Positions 1-8,453 of a stretch of 64,000 nucleotides of DNA are shown one piece after another (within the stretch, counting starts at the first letter, position 1; every line of letters starts with the position of its first letter). This DNA is from Alkalibacterium olivapovliticus (GTDB lineage: Bacteria > Bacillota > Bacilli > Lactobacillales > Carnobacteriaceae_A). The stretch lies in assembly GCF_003003275.1 (NCBI RefSeq), contig NZ_PVTO01000004.1:62001-126000 (forward strand). The letters run 5' to 3'. Position numbers and translations under genes: made by a program. Under the pieces are notes generated by a model. The model searched no databases, was not told where the DNA came from, and was given only the letters and a program-made list of their open reading frames with translations.

Positions 1-264
1 CATACAGCTCAGAATGAAGAGGCAGCCTATGCGTTCATTAATTTCATGCTGGATCCTGAAGTTGCGGCTCAAAATGCTGATTATGTTGGGTACAGTACAC
101 CCAATGAAACCGCCATGGATTATCTGCCGGAAGAAACCATTGAAGATGAGCAGTTTTATCCAAGCGAAACAATGATGGATAACCTTGAAGTCTATGAAAA
201 TCTCGGACTCTATCACACAGGGATTTACAATGATCTGTTTCTGGAATTTAAAATGATCAAATAG
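1..264 (+). CDS. potD: PotD-like polyamine-binding protein, C-terminal part
   Basis: This is the C-terminal 87 residues of an extracellular solute-binding protein. The frame is already open at base 1, so the start lies outside the window. The tail carries FINFMLDPEVAAQ followed by VGYSTPNE, which is the typical end of the spermidine/putrescine-binding lipoprotein of the PotABCD ABC importer, where these helices close the binding lobe. The protein would sit outside the membrane and deliver polyamines to the permease. A terminator follows at once, so this should be the last gene of its operon. The ligand cannot be proven from the tail alone; another family-1 binding protein is the main alternative. 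Confidence 0.82.
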   Translation, partial: HTAQNEEAAYAFINFMLDPEVAAQNADYVGYSTPNETAMDYLPEETIEDEQFYPSETMMDNLEVYENLGLYHTGIYNDLFLEFKMIK

Positions 265-269
265 TTGTA

Positions 270-312
270 AAGGAAGCTGGGTTCCTATTTTAGAGTCCTG
301 GCTTCCTTTTTA
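270..312 (+). terminator. Rho-independent terminator after potD
   Basis: The arms AAGGAAGC and GCTTCCTT flank a loop of about 23 bases and run into a T-rich tail. It separates the polyamine transport operon from rpiA. Confidence 0.8.
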
Positions 313-315
313 GTA

Positions 316-324
316 TGCTATAAT
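316..324 (+). promoter_or_regulatory. Extended -10 promoter of rpiA
   Basis: TGCTATAAT matches the extended -10 consensus TGnTATAAT. No convincing -35 box lies upstream, where the terminator tail is, as is common with extended -10 promoters. The expected start point is near base 331, giving a leader of about 25 bases before the rpiA GTG codon. Confidence 0.6.
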
Positions 325-356
325 TTAATTACTATACGTGTAAAGGGGTCAGTACA

Positions 357-1034
357 GTGAACTTGAAAAAAATGGTGGGGTATAAGGCAGCGGAATTTGT
401 AAAAGATGGCATGATCGTTGGACTGGGAACAGGCTCAACAGCTTATTATATGGTAGAAGCTATTGGCAAACGGGTCAAAGAAGAAGGCTTGTCGATCATT
501 GGAGTGACAACATCACATCGCACAACTGAGCAGGCCGGGGAATTAGGTATTCCCTTAAAAGACTTAAATGACGTTGATCATATTGATATAACGATTGATG
601 GGGCTGATGAAATTTCCGATGATTTTCAAGGGATTAAAGGTGGTGGAGCTGCCCACTTGTTTGAGAAGATGGTCGCTAATCAGTCCGAAGAAGTCATCTG
701 GATCGTAGATGACAGTAAAATGGTCCACAAACTAGGCGCGTTTCCTTTGCCGGTGGAAGTCGTTCAATTTGGCTGTGATCAGGTATTTAATTTATTCAAC
801 AGGGAAAACTTGAGTCCTTCTTACCGACTTGATGAAGGTGGCAGTAAGCTGATTACGGATTCCGGCAACGTCATTATCGATTTGCATCTGGATGTGATCG
901 ATCAGCCACACGAGCTCGCCAAATGGCTGGACTCAGTGACCGGTGTTGTAGAGCACGGTTTGTTTCTGGATTGTGTGACAAAGGTGATTGTAGGAAGAGA
1001 AGACGGACCCGAAGTAATAGACGTCACACGCTGA
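357..1034 (+). CDS. rpiA: Ribose-5-phosphate isomerase A
   Basis: It interconverts ribose 5-phosphate and ribulose 5-phosphate in the pentose phosphate pathway in the cytosol. The 225-residue length is normal for RpiA. The phosphate-binding loop [10 protein letters not shown] begins at about residue 22, the ITIDGADE motif with the catalytic acidic residues is near residue 80, and the GGGAAH and GAFPLPVEV stretches are family-typical. Translation starts at GTG; the AAAGGGG ribosome site at 342-348 fits this start. It appears monocistronic, between the potD terminator and a noncoding repeat array. No T-tailed terminator was recognised directly downstream; GAGAC/GTCTC pairing at 1054-1074 is the only nearby hairpin. 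Confidence 0.97.
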   Translation: MNLKKMVGYKAAEFVKDGMIVGLGTGSTAYYMVEAIGKRVKEEGLSIIGVTTSHRTTEQAGELGIPLKDLNDVDHIDITIDGADEISDDFQGIKGGGAAHLFEKMVANQSEEVIWIVDDSKMVHKLGAFPLPVEVVQFGCDQVFNLFNRENLSPSYRLDEGGSKLITDSGNVIIDLHLDVIDQPHELAKWLDSVTGVVEHGLFLDCVTKVIVGREDGPEVIDVTR

Positions 1035-1087
1035 ATGCATGAAAAGCCCAGATGAGACAGGTAGAAGTCGTCTCTGCCAGGTAATCG

Positions 1088-1490
1088 AGACGAGTAGGCG
1101 GAATGAACGGCTTATATGCAGTGCTCGCTCAATTAATCGAATCGAGTAGACGTAATGAGGGCTTATATGTAGTACTCGCTAAATTATTCGAATCGAGCAG
1201 ACGTAATGAGGGGTCTATATGTAGTGCCCGCTCAATTATTCAAACCGAGTAGACGTAATGAGGGGGTAGTATGTAGTACTCGCTCATTTATTCGAATCGA
1301 GCAGACGTAATGAGGGCTTATATGTAGTGCTCGCTAAATTATTCGAATCGAGTAGACGTAATGAGGGCTTATATGTAGTGCTCACTCAATTATTCGAGTC
1401 GAGTAGACGTAATAAAGGGTCTATATGTAGCGCTCGCTCTAGCAGGTGAATCGGGCTGACAGAATAAGGCGAGATATGAGGCACTCGACC
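1088..1490. repeat. Tandem minisatellite, 51-52 bp unit, 7 copies plus 1 degenerate
   Basis: The marker GAGTAG/GAGCAG recurs at 1092, 1144, 1195, 1247, 1299, 1350 and 1401, so the period is 51-52 bases. A decayed eighth copy (GGGCTGAC) is near 1453. Each unit holds CGAGTAGACGTAATGAGG, then TATATGTAGTGCTCGCT, then AATTATTCGAATCGAG at the junction. The junction contains the palindrome ATTCGAAT and a short CTCG/CGAG stem. The mixed 51/52 period breaks any reading frame, so the array is noncoding. Units touch with no variable spacer between them, so it is not a CRISPR array. Confidence 0.9.
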
Positions 1491-1617
1491 AGATAAACTT
1501 TCCGAGTGCTGCAAATGAGTATCTAATAAGAAGAAGTGATACACATTTCTCAAACCATCAGTCTTTAATGTCTTTAATAGCGGCTCTAGTCATGCTTTTA
1601 AACAATTAAAACGGACT
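1491..1617. other. Intergenic DNA without recognisable feature
   Basis: This AT-rich stretch lies between the minisatellite and the split terminator. Apart from a short direct repeat, TCTTTAATG/TCTTTAATA at about 1562-1579, no gene, RNA or regulatory site was recognised. Confidence 0.5.
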
Positions 1618-1635
1618 AAAAAAATAGCCTGTATC
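1618..1635 (-). terminator. Distal (3') arm of a terminator split by the IS
   Basis: On the minus strand this reads GATACAGGCTATTTTTTT. It complements the 18-base arm at 3057-3074, allowing one G-U pair. If the IS (1670-3050) and one copy of its target duplication are removed, the arms lie about 31 bases apart and form a strong terminator for the tdh transcript. TTCCTT and AAGGAA could pair in the former loop. The arms are now about 1.4 kb apart. Confidence 0.75.
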
Positions 1636-1660
1636 CTGTCAGTTCCTTAAAGAAAGGAAT

Positions 1661-1669
1661 AAACGTGAT
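1661..1669. repeat. Left target-site duplication of the IS
   Basis: AAACGTGAT lies directly outside the left inverted repeat and is repeated exactly at 3051-3059. Nine bases is within the range used by IS4-family elements. Confidence 0.95.
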
Positions 1670-1683
1670 CACTAGTGTTGCAT
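1670..1683. repeat. Left terminal inverted repeat of the IS
   Basis: CACTAGTGTTGCAT is exactly complementary to 3037-3050 over 14 bases; similarity becomes patchy beyond this. Confidence 0.92.
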
Positions 1684-1750
1684 AAAACTTAGAATAAATA
1701 GGTTTTATAGGTTGTTACTTTTATCACAAGTAGTTTTCGTTAAAATTTCC

Positions 1751-1786
1751 AAAAAAGTCAATTGCTGGCGCAAGGGATGACTTTTT
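1751..1786 (-). terminator. Terminator at the downstream end of the transposase gene
   Basis: On the minus strand the arms AAAAAGTCA and TGACTTTTTT enclose a 17-base loop. It lies inside the IS, 56 bases past the transposase stop, and may also work in the other direction. Confidence 0.65.
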
Positions 1787-1841
1787 CCAGAAATTTTTAG
1801 GTTATTCAGTTGTGGATTAATCTATTTGAACTCTCGTTCAC

Positions 1842-2948
1842 TTAACCAGGGGCGAACGATTCTTTGAAACACTCAAACGGTTCATACTGTAACGCTCTGA
1901 TTTGTCTCAAAATAGTGAAGAGGGTTGATTTCAACTTTAATTCAAGTTTCAACAGTAACGTCAGTAAGTAGACAATCATCGCAAGAATCACTTGATTCTC
2001 TACGCCTTGTTCAGACTGTGAATAGTACGTTTTAATGGTCAAATGTTGTTTGATGTGCTTGAAAAACAACTCGATCTGCCATCTTGATTGATACATCTTT
2101 CCGATAGCCTCTGCTGAAAGATCCATTCGGTTCGTCAGGATACGTAGATTCGATTGATGCTTACGTTCAATCGTTACTAAGCGAAACAAACCCGTCAGGT
2201 AGGTCGATTTTCCCAGCTGAACCAATTGATCACTGATAATCCCTGATTCATGAGACACTTCCAGGTGCGCTTGAACATGAACGGCTGTATTCTTTTTAAT
2301 GCGGGAAACGAAAAAGTAGCCCTCCCAGTTCATTTGATCAAACTGAGCGAAATCCAGATACCCGCGATCAAAAACATAGGTCGCCCGTTTCTCATTGATA
2401 AAGACGTTCAAGTGATCATGGTCGTGTTCAGATGCATGGGACAGTTCAAATTGTTCAGGGTGCACCCATCCTTCTTTCATATGACAGACTTTTAAGTGCA
2501 GTTTGATTCCCGACTTAGTCGGGCGAAACGTGCCCCAGGGATACAGTGTTTTATTGAGTGAAAAAGTGGATGAATCAATTAGAAACACTCTTTCTTTTGA
2601 TTGCATCACTGTTTTTTCATGAACCACTGAAAGTAATTGCGTGAAAATATCCATCAATACAGAGGGTTCGATCTGTCGTAAGGCACGTGATAATTGAGAG
2701 AAGCTAATGGACTCAATATCAATCACTTTTTTTAAGTTTGGGTTGACTAACTGTTGATCCAAATGCCGTAGGCTATCGGTTTCATCATTAATCGCATAGA
2801 GAAAGAGTTTCAGTACTTTTTTAAACGTTAATTTTTTTGAATACCGATCAAACTGGCCGATAGCCTGTCGAGACGTTTCACTTAATTTTTCTAAAGAAAT
2901 ATACGAAAACCATTTATTTATGGTCATTTTTGTTTTATACTTATCCAT
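1842..2948 (-). CDS. IS4-family transposase (DDE/YREK)
   Basis: This 368-residue transposase cuts and joins the IS ends. VFLIDSST holds the first catalytic Asp, YVFDRGY the second, and YQSRWQIELFFKHIK gives the family signature Y-(2)-R-(3)-E-(6)-K with the catalytic Glu. The N-terminal part (MDKYKTKMTINKWFSYISL) and overall pattern match IS4Bsu1-type enzymes. The start at 2948 was chosen because AAAGGA lies seven bases upstream; an in-frame ATG at 2984 would add 12 residues. The frame is intact and all three acidic residues are present, so the enzyme should be active. Transcription that reads through from tdh would enter this gene in sense. Confidence 0.95.
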   Translation of the reverse strand: MDKYKTKMTINKWFSYISLEKLSETSRQAIGQFDRYSKKLTFKKVLKLFLYAINDETDSLRHLDQQLVNPNLKKVIDIESISFSQLSRALRQIEPSVLMDIFTQLLSVVHEKTVMQSKERVFLIDSSTFSLNKTLYPWGTFRPTKSGIKLHLKVCHMKEGWVHPEQFELSHASEHDHDHLNVFINEKRATYVFDRGYLDFAQFDQMNWEGYFFVSRIKKNTAVHVQAHLEVSHESGIISDQLVQLGKSTYLTGLFRLVTIERKHQSNLRILTNRMDLSAEAIGKMYQSRWQIELFFKHIKQHLTIKTYYSQSEQGVENQVILAMIVYLLTLLLKLELKLKSTLFTILRQIRALQYEPFECFKESFAPG

Positions 2949-3036
2949 GCTGTAAGTCCTTTGTTTTGGTCTTGGATAAGTCATCCACCCCCATTATAAA
3001 GGACTTTTTCATGTGTTGAAACAGTTAAAATTTTTA

Positions 3037-3050
3037 ATGCAACACTAGTG
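3037..3050. repeat. Right terminal inverted repeat of the IS
   Basis: ATGCAACACTAGTG is the exact reverse complement of 1670-1683. Confidence 0.92.
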
Positions 3051-3059
3051 AAACGTGAT
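3051..3059. repeat. Right target-site duplication of the IS
   Basis: AAACGTGAT is identical to 1661-1669. Its last three bases also belong to the terminator arm at 3057-3074. Confidence 0.95.
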
Positions 3060-3074
3060 ACAGACTATTTTTTT
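3057..3074 (-). terminator. Proximal (5') arm of the split tdh terminator
   Basis: On the minus strand this is AAAAAAATAGTCTGTATC, nine bases past the tdh stop codon. Its partner arm is at 1618-1635 on the far side of the IS. Alone it has no hairpin partner and no T-tract in the minus direction, so it is expected to be inactive. Confidence 0.75.
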
Positions 3075-3082
3075 AAATCAGG

Positions 3083-4033
3083 TTATACAACTTTAACTTT
3101 TAACTTTGACAGCATGTCTGCGGTCATTTTTTCCAGATCGTATTTGGGAGAGAAACCCCATTCTTCTTGAGCGGCACTGGTATCGATGGCATTTGGCCAA
3201 GAATTAGCGATCCCTTGTCTAACTGGATCTACATCATAACTCAATTTAAAGCCAGGCTGATGTTTTTGAATAGCTTTCTCCACATCTTCCGGTGCAATGC
3301 TCATGGCACTGACATTGTAGGCATTACGGTGCGTTAGCTGATCGCTGTCTGCTTCCATCAGTTGAATGATCAAGTCTACTGCGTCGGGCATATACATCAT
3401 ATCCATGTATGTTCCCTTGTCAATGAAAGACGTATAAGCATTATTTCTAAGTGCCTCATAATAGATATCAACGGCGTAGTCCGTTGTACCGCCACCGGGT
3501 AGAGTGTCATATGAGATAAGACCAGGGAAGCGAACACTGCGGGTGTCTACTCCAAATTTCTGGAAGTAGTAGTCGCCAAGCAGTTCACCACTGACTTTAG
3601 TCACACCGTACATCGTTGTCGGACGCTGGATGGTAACTTGTGGCGTCTGATCTTTAGGTGTTTCAGGTCCAAATGCGCCGATCGAACTTGGCGTGAAGAA
3701 TTTTAAATCAAACTCACGTGAAACTTCCAGAGCGTTCATCAATCCACCCATATTAAGTGTCCAGGCGAGTTGCGGTTTAGCTTCAGCCACAGCAGATAAA
3801 AGAGCAGCCAAATGGATGAATGTGTCAACTGTATAGTCTTCTACTAATGCTCTCATACGTTCTGCATCAGTAACATCCAGGACTTCAAAAATGCCGTCAG
3901 TTACTACTTTTGAATGCTCAGGCTGTCTGATATCGGTTGCTACAACATTTTCAGTACCGTAGACTTCGCGTAGTCTGGTTGTCAGTTCTGAGCCGATTTG
4001 ACCCAGGGCCCCAGTAATAATAATTTTTTTCAC
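3083..4033 (-). CDS. tdh: L-threonine 3-dehydrogenase, SDR (epimerase-like) type
   Basis: It probably oxidises L-threonine to 2-amino-3-ketobutyrate with NAD. The 316 residues form an extended short-chain dehydrogenase: G8-x-x-G11-x-x-G14 binds the dinucleotide, and Y142-G-V-T-K146 is the catalytic YxxxK. The fold alone would suggest a nucleotide-sugar epimerase, but the gene follows kbl by 88 bases on the same strand and the product of this reaction is the Kbl substrate. The same SDR-type pair is known in staphylococci and Bacteroidetes and replaces the zinc Tdh of E. coli. Start ATG has a GGA-type site upstream. Its terminator has been split by the IS, so its transcript may extend into the transposase. 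Confidence 0.87.
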   Translation of the reverse strand: MKKIIITGALGQIGSELTTRLREVYGTENVVATDIRQPEHSKVVTDGIFEVLDVTDAERMRALVEDYTVDTFIHLAALLSAVAEAKPQLAWTLNMGGLMNALEVSREFDLKFFTPSSIGAFGPETPKDQTPQVTIQRPTTMYGVTKVSGELLGDYYFQKFGVDTRSVRFPGLISYDTLPGGGTTDYAVDIYYEALRNNAYTSFIDKGTYMDMMYMPDAVDLIIQLMEADSDQLTHRNAYNVSAMSIAPEDVEKAIQKHQPGFKLSYDVDPVRQGIANSWPNAIDTSAAQEEWGFSPKYDLEKMTADMLSKLKVKVV

Positions 4034-4121
4034 TAAAAATCCTCCGATTTTATGTTTGGTTTAGTAAGTAATAGAAAGAGAAAAGAGCACGGCGCTCCTT
4101 TCTCCAAATCAGAAAAAATGA

Positions 4122-5315
4122 CTAGCTGATAACGTTCAGTTCTTTACCGACTTTTTCGTAAATCTTCAGCACTTTATCCAGTTGATCTTTAGTATGTGCC
4201 GCACTTGGCATATTTCTTACGCGACCTGTTCCACGAGGGACAGTTGGGAAAACGATTGATTTACAGTAGACGCCTTCCTCAGTTAAACGCTTAGAGAAAG
4301 TTTGAGTCAGTTTCTCTTCTCCAATAATACATGGAGTGATCGGTGTGTCAGAATTCCCGATATTGAATCCCAGATTTTTCAAGCCTTCTTTCAAGTATCG
4401 GCCATTATCCCACAGGCGGTCATGTTCGTCTGTTGAATTTGACATGATATCAATTGCTTCGATACAGGCAGCAGCCGCTCCTGGTGTTAGAGAAGTAGAA
4501 AACAGGAACGGACGAGCACGCACCTTCAACCAGTCAATCAGGTTTTGCGAACCGGCAACGTATCCGCCAACTACGCCTACTGCTTTAGACAAAGTGCCCA
4601 TCTGGAAATCGATTTTATCCTGTAGCCCGAAGTGTTTCACGGTTCCGGCACCTTTACCCATAACGCCTGAGCCATGGGCATCATCGACGTAAGTGATCAA
4701 GTCGAATTCTTCTGCCACTTCAATGAGTTCAGGTAATTTTGCAACGTCTCCATCCATTGAAAAGACGCCATCAGTGATGTACATAATTTTTTCATACAGT
4801 CCGCTTTCAACTGCTTCTTTTGCTTTGGCACGCAGATCATCGATATCCTGGTGCTTAACTCGAATAACTTTAGCACCGGATAACCGGCAGCCATCGATAA
4901 TTGAAGCATGGTTCAGTTCATCGGATAAGATGGCATCGTTTTTGTTCATGACGGCAGAGATAGCCCCCATGTTACAGTTGAAACCTGACTGGAATGCAAC
5001 GGCTGCTTCTGTGTGCTTGAATTCAGCGATCTTTGCTTCCAGTTCTTCATGTATCGTTTGTGTGCCGTTGATAGTACGTACAGCACCCGCACCAACGCCA
5101 TAAGTTTCTGTTGCTTCATTTGCTTTTGCTTTTAAGCGCTGATCATTTGCAAATCCCAAATAGTTGTTTGAAGACATATTGATCAGTTGTTTCCCGTTGA
5201 CTTTTATTTCTGCCCCATTGGGACCTTCAATAACGTCGATTTCATTGTAAAGTCCATTGTCTTTTAATTCGTGAAGATTCTTTTCTAAAAAAGTATTTAA
5301 TTTTTGACTAGTCAT
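4122..5315 (-). CDS. kbl: Glycine C-acetyltransferase (2-amino-3-ketobutyrate CoA ligase)
   Basis: This PLP enzyme cleaves 2-amino-3-ketobutyrate with CoA to glycine and acetyl-CoA, the second step of threonine breakdown. At 397 residues it has the normal length of the alpha-oxoamine synthase family. MSSNNYLGF (about residue 47) and AVRTINGT precede the core; D211-D212-A-H214 contacts the cofactor and K244 in [12 protein letters not shown] forms the Schiff base. It is the first gene of a two-gene operon with tdh. The related enzyme 8-amino-7-oxononanoate synthase (BioF) is an alternative by fold, but the tdh neighbour makes Kbl much more likely. Confidence 0.95.
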   Translation of the reverse strand: MTSQKLNTFLEKNLHELKDNGLYNEIDVIEGPNGAEIKVNGKQLINMSSNNYLGFANDQRLKAKANEATETYGVGAGAVRTINGTQTIHEELEAKIAEFKHTEAAVAFQSGFNCNMGAISAVMNKNDAILSDELNHASIIDGCRLSGAKVIRVKHQDIDDLRAKAKEAVESGLYEKIMYITDGVFSMDGDVAKLPELIEVAEEFDLITYVDDAHGSGVMGKGAGTVKHFGLQDKIDFQMGTLSKAVGVVGGYVAGSQNLIDWLKVRARPFLFSTSLTPGAAAACIEAIDIMSNSTDEHDRLWDNGRYLKEGLKNLGFNIGNSDTPITPCIIGEEKLTQTFSKRLTEEGVYCKSIVFPTVPRGTGRVRNMPSAAHTKDQLDKVLKIYEKVGKELNVIS

Positions 5316-5504
5316 GATATCGCTCCCTTGATTATTTGTTGTCTGCGCTTCCTTCCAATTTTACCATTTTTTGAAAATATCGTGTAGTAGAGATGGTCTT
5401 TATTGGAATATTCTTATTATCTCTAAGGAAACTCTCCTTATATATCAGTTTAGATGTGCTAGAATAAGGCTTACAAGATACTGTAGAATGGAGTGTTTGA
5501 CTTA

Positions 5505-6806
5505 ATGAGAATGATTGATTTGATTGAAAAAAAACAGCATGATGAAGCACTAACTACTGATGAAATAAAATGGATGATCGACCAGTACACAAAAGAAGTG
5601 ATTCCTGATTACCAAATGAGTGCAATGGCAATGGCTATTTACTTTAAAGGAATGACTGAAGAAGAACGAAGTGCCCTGACAATGGCAATGGTCGAATCTG
5701 GAGATCAGATTGATCTGTCTGCAATTGAAGGAGTAAAAGTAGATAAACACTCTACCGGTGGCGTGGGGGATACAACGACATTAGTATTAGCACCACTCGT
5801 AGCCAGTGTCGGCGTTCCCGTTGCTAAAATGAGCGGGCGTGGACTTGGTCACACAGGTGGAACGATCGATAAACTGGAAGCTATTCCAGGATTCCACGTT
5901 GAGCTTTCTCAAAATGATTTTGCCGAATTAGTCAACAAAAACAAAGTAGCCGTAGTAGGTCAGTCCGGAAACCTGACACCTGCAGATAAAAAACTGTATG
6001 CCTTACGTGATGTTACAGGAACTGTAGAATCCATCCCGCTGATTGCCAGCTCTATTATGAGCAAGAAAATTGCGTCAGGAGCAGATGCGATCGTCCTGGA
6101 TGTTAAAACAGGTGCCGGTGCATTCATGAAGAATGTTGAGCAGGCTAGGGAACTAGCTGAAACAATGGTTAAAATCGGGAAATCTGTCGGCAGAGATACA
6201 ATGGCAGTTATTTCAGATATGAGTCAGCCTTTAGGAAACGCAATTGGAAATGGACTGGAAGTTAAAGAAGCAATCGATACACTTAAAGGAGAAGGCCCTG
6301 AAGATTTGACTGAATTATGTCTAGTTTTAGGTAGTCAGATGGCTTACCTTGGCGGGGCTGCTTCTTCACTGGAAGATGCGCGCGAAAAACTGGAAGCCAA
6401 CTTGCACAACGGTAAAGCACTGGCAGCCTTTAAAGTCTTTGTGGAAGCCCAAGGGGGAGATGCGACTGTAGCAGATGACCCGGATGGGGTGTTACCTGCA
6501 GCAGCCTTCACTAAGGATATTATTTCTAAGGAAAACGGTGTTGTCTCGGAAATCGTAGCGGATCAGGTCGGTATTGCAGCAATGATGCTGGGGGCAGGAC
6601 GCGAGACAAAAGAGAGCGAGATCGATTTGTCAGCAGGTCTTTACCTGCATAAAAAAGTTGGAGATAAAGTAAGCGAAGGCGATTCGATTGCTACACTTTA
6701 TTCGAACAAAGAAATCAAAGAAGAAGTGGTCAGCAAGGTATTATCTAATATCCGTTTATCTGAAACGGGAACTGAACCGACACTGATTTACGACATAATT
6801 CAATAA
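5505..6806 (+). CDS. pdp: Pyrimidine-nucleoside phosphorylase
   Basis: It cleaves uridine and thymidine with phosphate to the base and (deoxy)ribose 1-phosphate. The 433 residues show the family motifs [30 protein letters not shown] (phosphate and nucleoside binding) and [17 protein letters not shown], followed by a C-terminal alpha/beta domain. The start ATG at 5505 gives the usual [10 protein letters not shown] beginning and has GGAG nine bases away; an upstream in-frame GTG at 5493 overlaps that ribosome site and was rejected. It stands alone, divergent from kbl. Its ribose 1-phosphate product would feed the pentose pathway served by rpiA. Confidence 0.96.
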   Translation: MRMIDLIEKKQHDEALTTDEIKWMIDQYTKEVIPDYQMSAMAMAIYFKGMTEEERSALTMAMVESGDQIDLSAIEGVKVDKHSTGGVGDTTTLVLAPLVASVGVPVAKMSGRGLGHTGGTIDKLEAIPGFHVELSQNDFAELVNKNKVAVVGQSGNLTPADKKLYALRDVTGTVESIPLIASSIMSKKIASGADAIVLDVKTGAGAFMKNVEQARELAETMVKIGKSVGRDTMAVISDMSQPLGNAIGNGLEVKEAIDTLKGEGPEDLTELCLVLGSQMAYLGGAASSLEDAREKLEANLHNGKALAAFKVFVEAQGGDATVADDPDGVLPAAAFTKDIISKENGVVSEIVADQVGIAAMMLGAGRETKESEIDLSAGLYLHKKVGDKVSEGDSIATLYSNKEIKEEVVSKVLSNIRLSETGTEPTLIYDIIQ

Positions 6807-6820
6807 TAAACAAACGAATA

Positions 6821-6859
6821 GAGTGGATGCTGATTTTAAACAGTATCTGCTCTTTATTG
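6821..6859 (+). terminator. Wobble-rich terminator after pdp
   Basis: GAGTGGATGCTG (6821-6832) pairs with CAGTATCTGCTC (6841-6852) at all 12 positions if G-U pairs are allowed, and TTTATTGT follows. The T-tract is weak, so leaky termination is possible. Confidence 0.5.
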
Positions 6860-6871
6860 TGGTCTTAAATA

Positions 6872-6880
6872 TGCTATACT
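6872..6880 (+). promoter_or_regulatory. Extended -10 promoter of azlCD
   Basis: TGCTATACT lies 39 bases before the azlC start codon. No good -35 is visible, which fits the extended -10 class. Confidence 0.5.
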
Positions 6881-6918
6881 GTCTAAATATTAACATAACA
6901 GAGTTGGGGTGTCGAAAT

Positions 6919-7623
6919 ATGAACCGTGAAACAATCGTCAGTGGCGTTAAGGCAAGTTCGCCTATTATGGTCAGTTACATTGCCCTTGGTATAGCATGTG
7001 GTATTGTCCTGTATGATGCGGGATTCTCAGTCGTCCAGATATTCCTCATGAGTTTGTTTGTCTATGCCGGAGCAGCTCAATTTTTGGCAGCCAGCATGGT
7101 TGTTCTGGGTGCATCATTTCCTTCAATTATACTAATGGTGTTCTTTTTGAATTTAAGGCATGTGTTAATGTCAGCGAGTATATCCGGATTCGTTAGAAAT
7201 CGGTCACTTAGATTCCTCGGGTTGTTTGGCCATACTTTATCAGATGAAACATTTGGGATCAATTATTCCAAATTTCAGCTGGGTAACTGGACTCCAAAAG
7301 AAGCGCTGGTCACCAGTGTATCCAATTATGGCACCTGGGTGTTGAGCACGATGCTTGGAGGCGTGATTGGCAGCCAGATTCCTATCAACACCTTAATTAT
7401 GAATTATGCGCTGATTGCCATGTTCTTATGTATGATGGTGTTGCAGTTTGTTTCGAAACCACATATCATTGCGGCAGCTGTATCGATTATTTTTACTGTC
7501 ATCCTGACTATAGTCCTTCAGCACAATATAGCGTTAGTTATTGCGACTGTTTTGGCTTCTTTCGCAGGGTATTATGTAGAAACGAGAGAACACAGGAGAA
7601 AAGGAGGGAGAGAACATGCTTAA
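6919..7623 (+). CDS. azlC: AzlC-family branched-chain amino-acid exporter, large subunit
   Basis: This 234-residue integral membrane protein has six or more hydrophobic segments. The pattern GIACGIVLYDAGFS, then YAGAAQFLAASM, then LNLRHVLMSAS is characteristic of AzlC, which together with AzlD exports branched-chain amino acids and analogues. The start at 6919 (MNRETI) was chosen because a longer in-frame opening reaching 6823 runs through the terminator and promoter and lacks a ribosome site. The gene overlaps azlD by eight bases, implying translational coupling. Substrate range cannot be read from sequence. Confidence 0.92.
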   Translation: MNRETIVSGVKASSPIMVSYIALGIACGIVLYDAGFSVVQIFLMSLFVYAGAAQFLAASMVVLGASFPSIILMVFFLNLRHVLMSASISGFVRNRSLRFLGLFGHTLSDETFGINYSKFQLGNWTPKEALVTSVSNYGTWVLSTMLGGVIGSQIPINTLIMNYALIAMFLCMMVLQFVSKPHIIAAAVSIIFTVILTIVLQHNIALVIATVLASFAGYYVETREHRRKGGREHA

Positions 7624-7939
7624 CCACCCATTATTTCTGATTGGCGGAATGGCTGTCGTCACATTCATTCCCCGATTTTTCCCGCTGCTCTTACTAAGCA
7701 AAAAAGAAATATCGCCATCATTGAGCCGCTGGATGTCGTTTATCCCTGTATCCATTTTCGCCGCTCTGGTTGCTTCTGATATATTTTTCTGGGAAGGGAC
7801 CTTCAATATAAATCCAGTACTGAATATTAAACTGGTTCCGTCAGTCCTGGTTGTGCTGATCGCCTTGAAAACAAAAAGTTTATTATGGTCCATGGTGCTG
7901 GGTATTACGGCTATAACCATCATGTGGCTGATCTTTTAA
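7616..7939 (+). CDS. azlD: AzlD-family small exporter subunit
   Basis: A 107-residue membrane protein with about four hydrophobic segments; FIPRFFPLLLLSKK near the N-terminus is typical of AzlD. It is the obligate partner of AzlC in the two-part branched-chain amino-acid exporter. AAGGAGG (7600-7606) precedes the ATG, which lies inside the end of azlC. The 16-base gap to the next gene suggests that the acetyltransferase is cotranscribed. Confidence 0.9.
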   Translation: MLNHPLFLIGGMAVVTFIPRFFPLLLLSKKEISPSLSRWMSFIPVSIFAALVASDIFFWEGTFNINPVLNIKLVPSVLVVLIALKTKSLLWSMVLGITAITIMWLIF

Positions 7940-7955
7940 TACGAGGAGCATATAC

Positions 7956-8393
7956 ATGGAATTTAGGCTGATTGATAAGAATCATCAGATGTGGGAAGAG
8001 ATGATAGACTATGCCAGAAAGTGTTCATGGAAAACAGCAGATCGCCTGGCTGAACTGATGGAGGAGGATACATTTGCTGACTGGGAAAGACTGTTAGTGG
8101 CAGTGGAAGGAAACCAGATCTTGGGCTTCTGCACGCTAACTAGGAAAGATACCTATCCGGAATTACCTTACAGTCCGTTCATTGGCTTTGTATATGTAAC
8201 GGAAAACGCGAGAGGTCACAGGTTAAGTGAGCAGATGATTGAGGAAGGATCCCGATACCTTAAAAGGTGGGGATTCGAAAAAGTATATATAGTAACTGAT
8301 CACGAAGGATTATATGAAAAGTTCGGATTCGATAAATGCGATAGATTAGAGCGGCCGAATGAAGTAGAAACGGTGTTCAGTAGAGACTTATGA
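7956..8393 (+). CDS. GNAT-family N-acetyltransferase
   Basis: This 145-residue protein is a single Gcn5-related acetyltransferase domain. Acetyl-CoA would bind in the central part (FVYVTENARGHRLSEQMIEEG, a variant of the V-x-x-x-x-R-G-x-G-x-A pyrophosphate loop), followed by the strand KVYIVTDHEGLYEKFGF common to small GNATs. The substrate is unknown. AGGAGCA precedes the ATG. Its place directly behind azlCD suggests cotranscription and perhaps acetylation of an amino acid or analogue, but that is inference. Confidence 0.85.
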   Translation: MEFRLIDKNHQMWEEMIDYARKCSWKTADRLAELMEEDTFADWERLLVAVEGNQILGFCTLTRKDTYPELPYSPFIGFVYVTENARGHRLSEQMIEEGSRYLKRWGFEKVYIVTDHEGLYEKFGFDKCDRLERPNEVETVFSRDL

Positions 8394-8404
8394 AGAATGC
8401 AGAT

Positions 8405-8449
8405 AAAAGGAAGAGACGTCTAAACTAGATAGAACGTCTCTTCCTTTTA
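8405..8449. terminator. Bidirectional terminator between convergent genes
   Basis: AAAAGGAAGAGACGT pairs perfectly with ACGTCTCTTCCTTTT around a 14-base loop. A-rich and T-rich flanks allow function in both directions, ending the azlCD-GNAT operon and the convergent membrane-protein gene. Confidence 0.9.
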
Positions 8450-8453
8450 TAAT

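Larger units (their letters stand above)
1670..3050 (-). mobile_element. IS4-family insertion sequence (IS4Bsu1-like), 1381 bp, complete
   Basis: The element begins with CACTAGTGTTGCAT (1670-1683) and ends with its exact complement (3037-3050). It carries one intact transposase gene on the minus strand and has perfect 9-bp direct repeats outside both ends. All the parts of a functional element are present, and identical duplications suggest a recent insertion. The outer eight bases of each end, CACTAGTG, are themselves a palindrome. It landed inside the terminator of tdh with its transposase in the same direction as tdh transcription. Confidence 0.95.

Noticed and set aside
1088-1490. Possible CRISPR array
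   Set aside because: Units are 51-52 bases and touch each other; there are no unique spacers of equal length and no cas genes nearby.
2250-2495. 81-codon open frame on the plus strand inside the IS
   Set aside because: It lies antisense to the intact transposase, has no ribosome site and no recognisable domain.
4336-5103. Two open frames (118 and 136 codons) antisense to kbl
   Set aside because: Both lie antisense to kbl, whose catalytic motifs are intact across this stretch; no ribosome sites or domains were seen.
5493-5504. Upstream GTG start for pdp
   Set aside because: It overlaps the ribosome site of the start at 5505 and adds residues not found in the family.
6823-6918. N-terminal extension of azlC
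   Set aside because: It runs through the pdp terminator and the azlC promoter and has no ribosome site.
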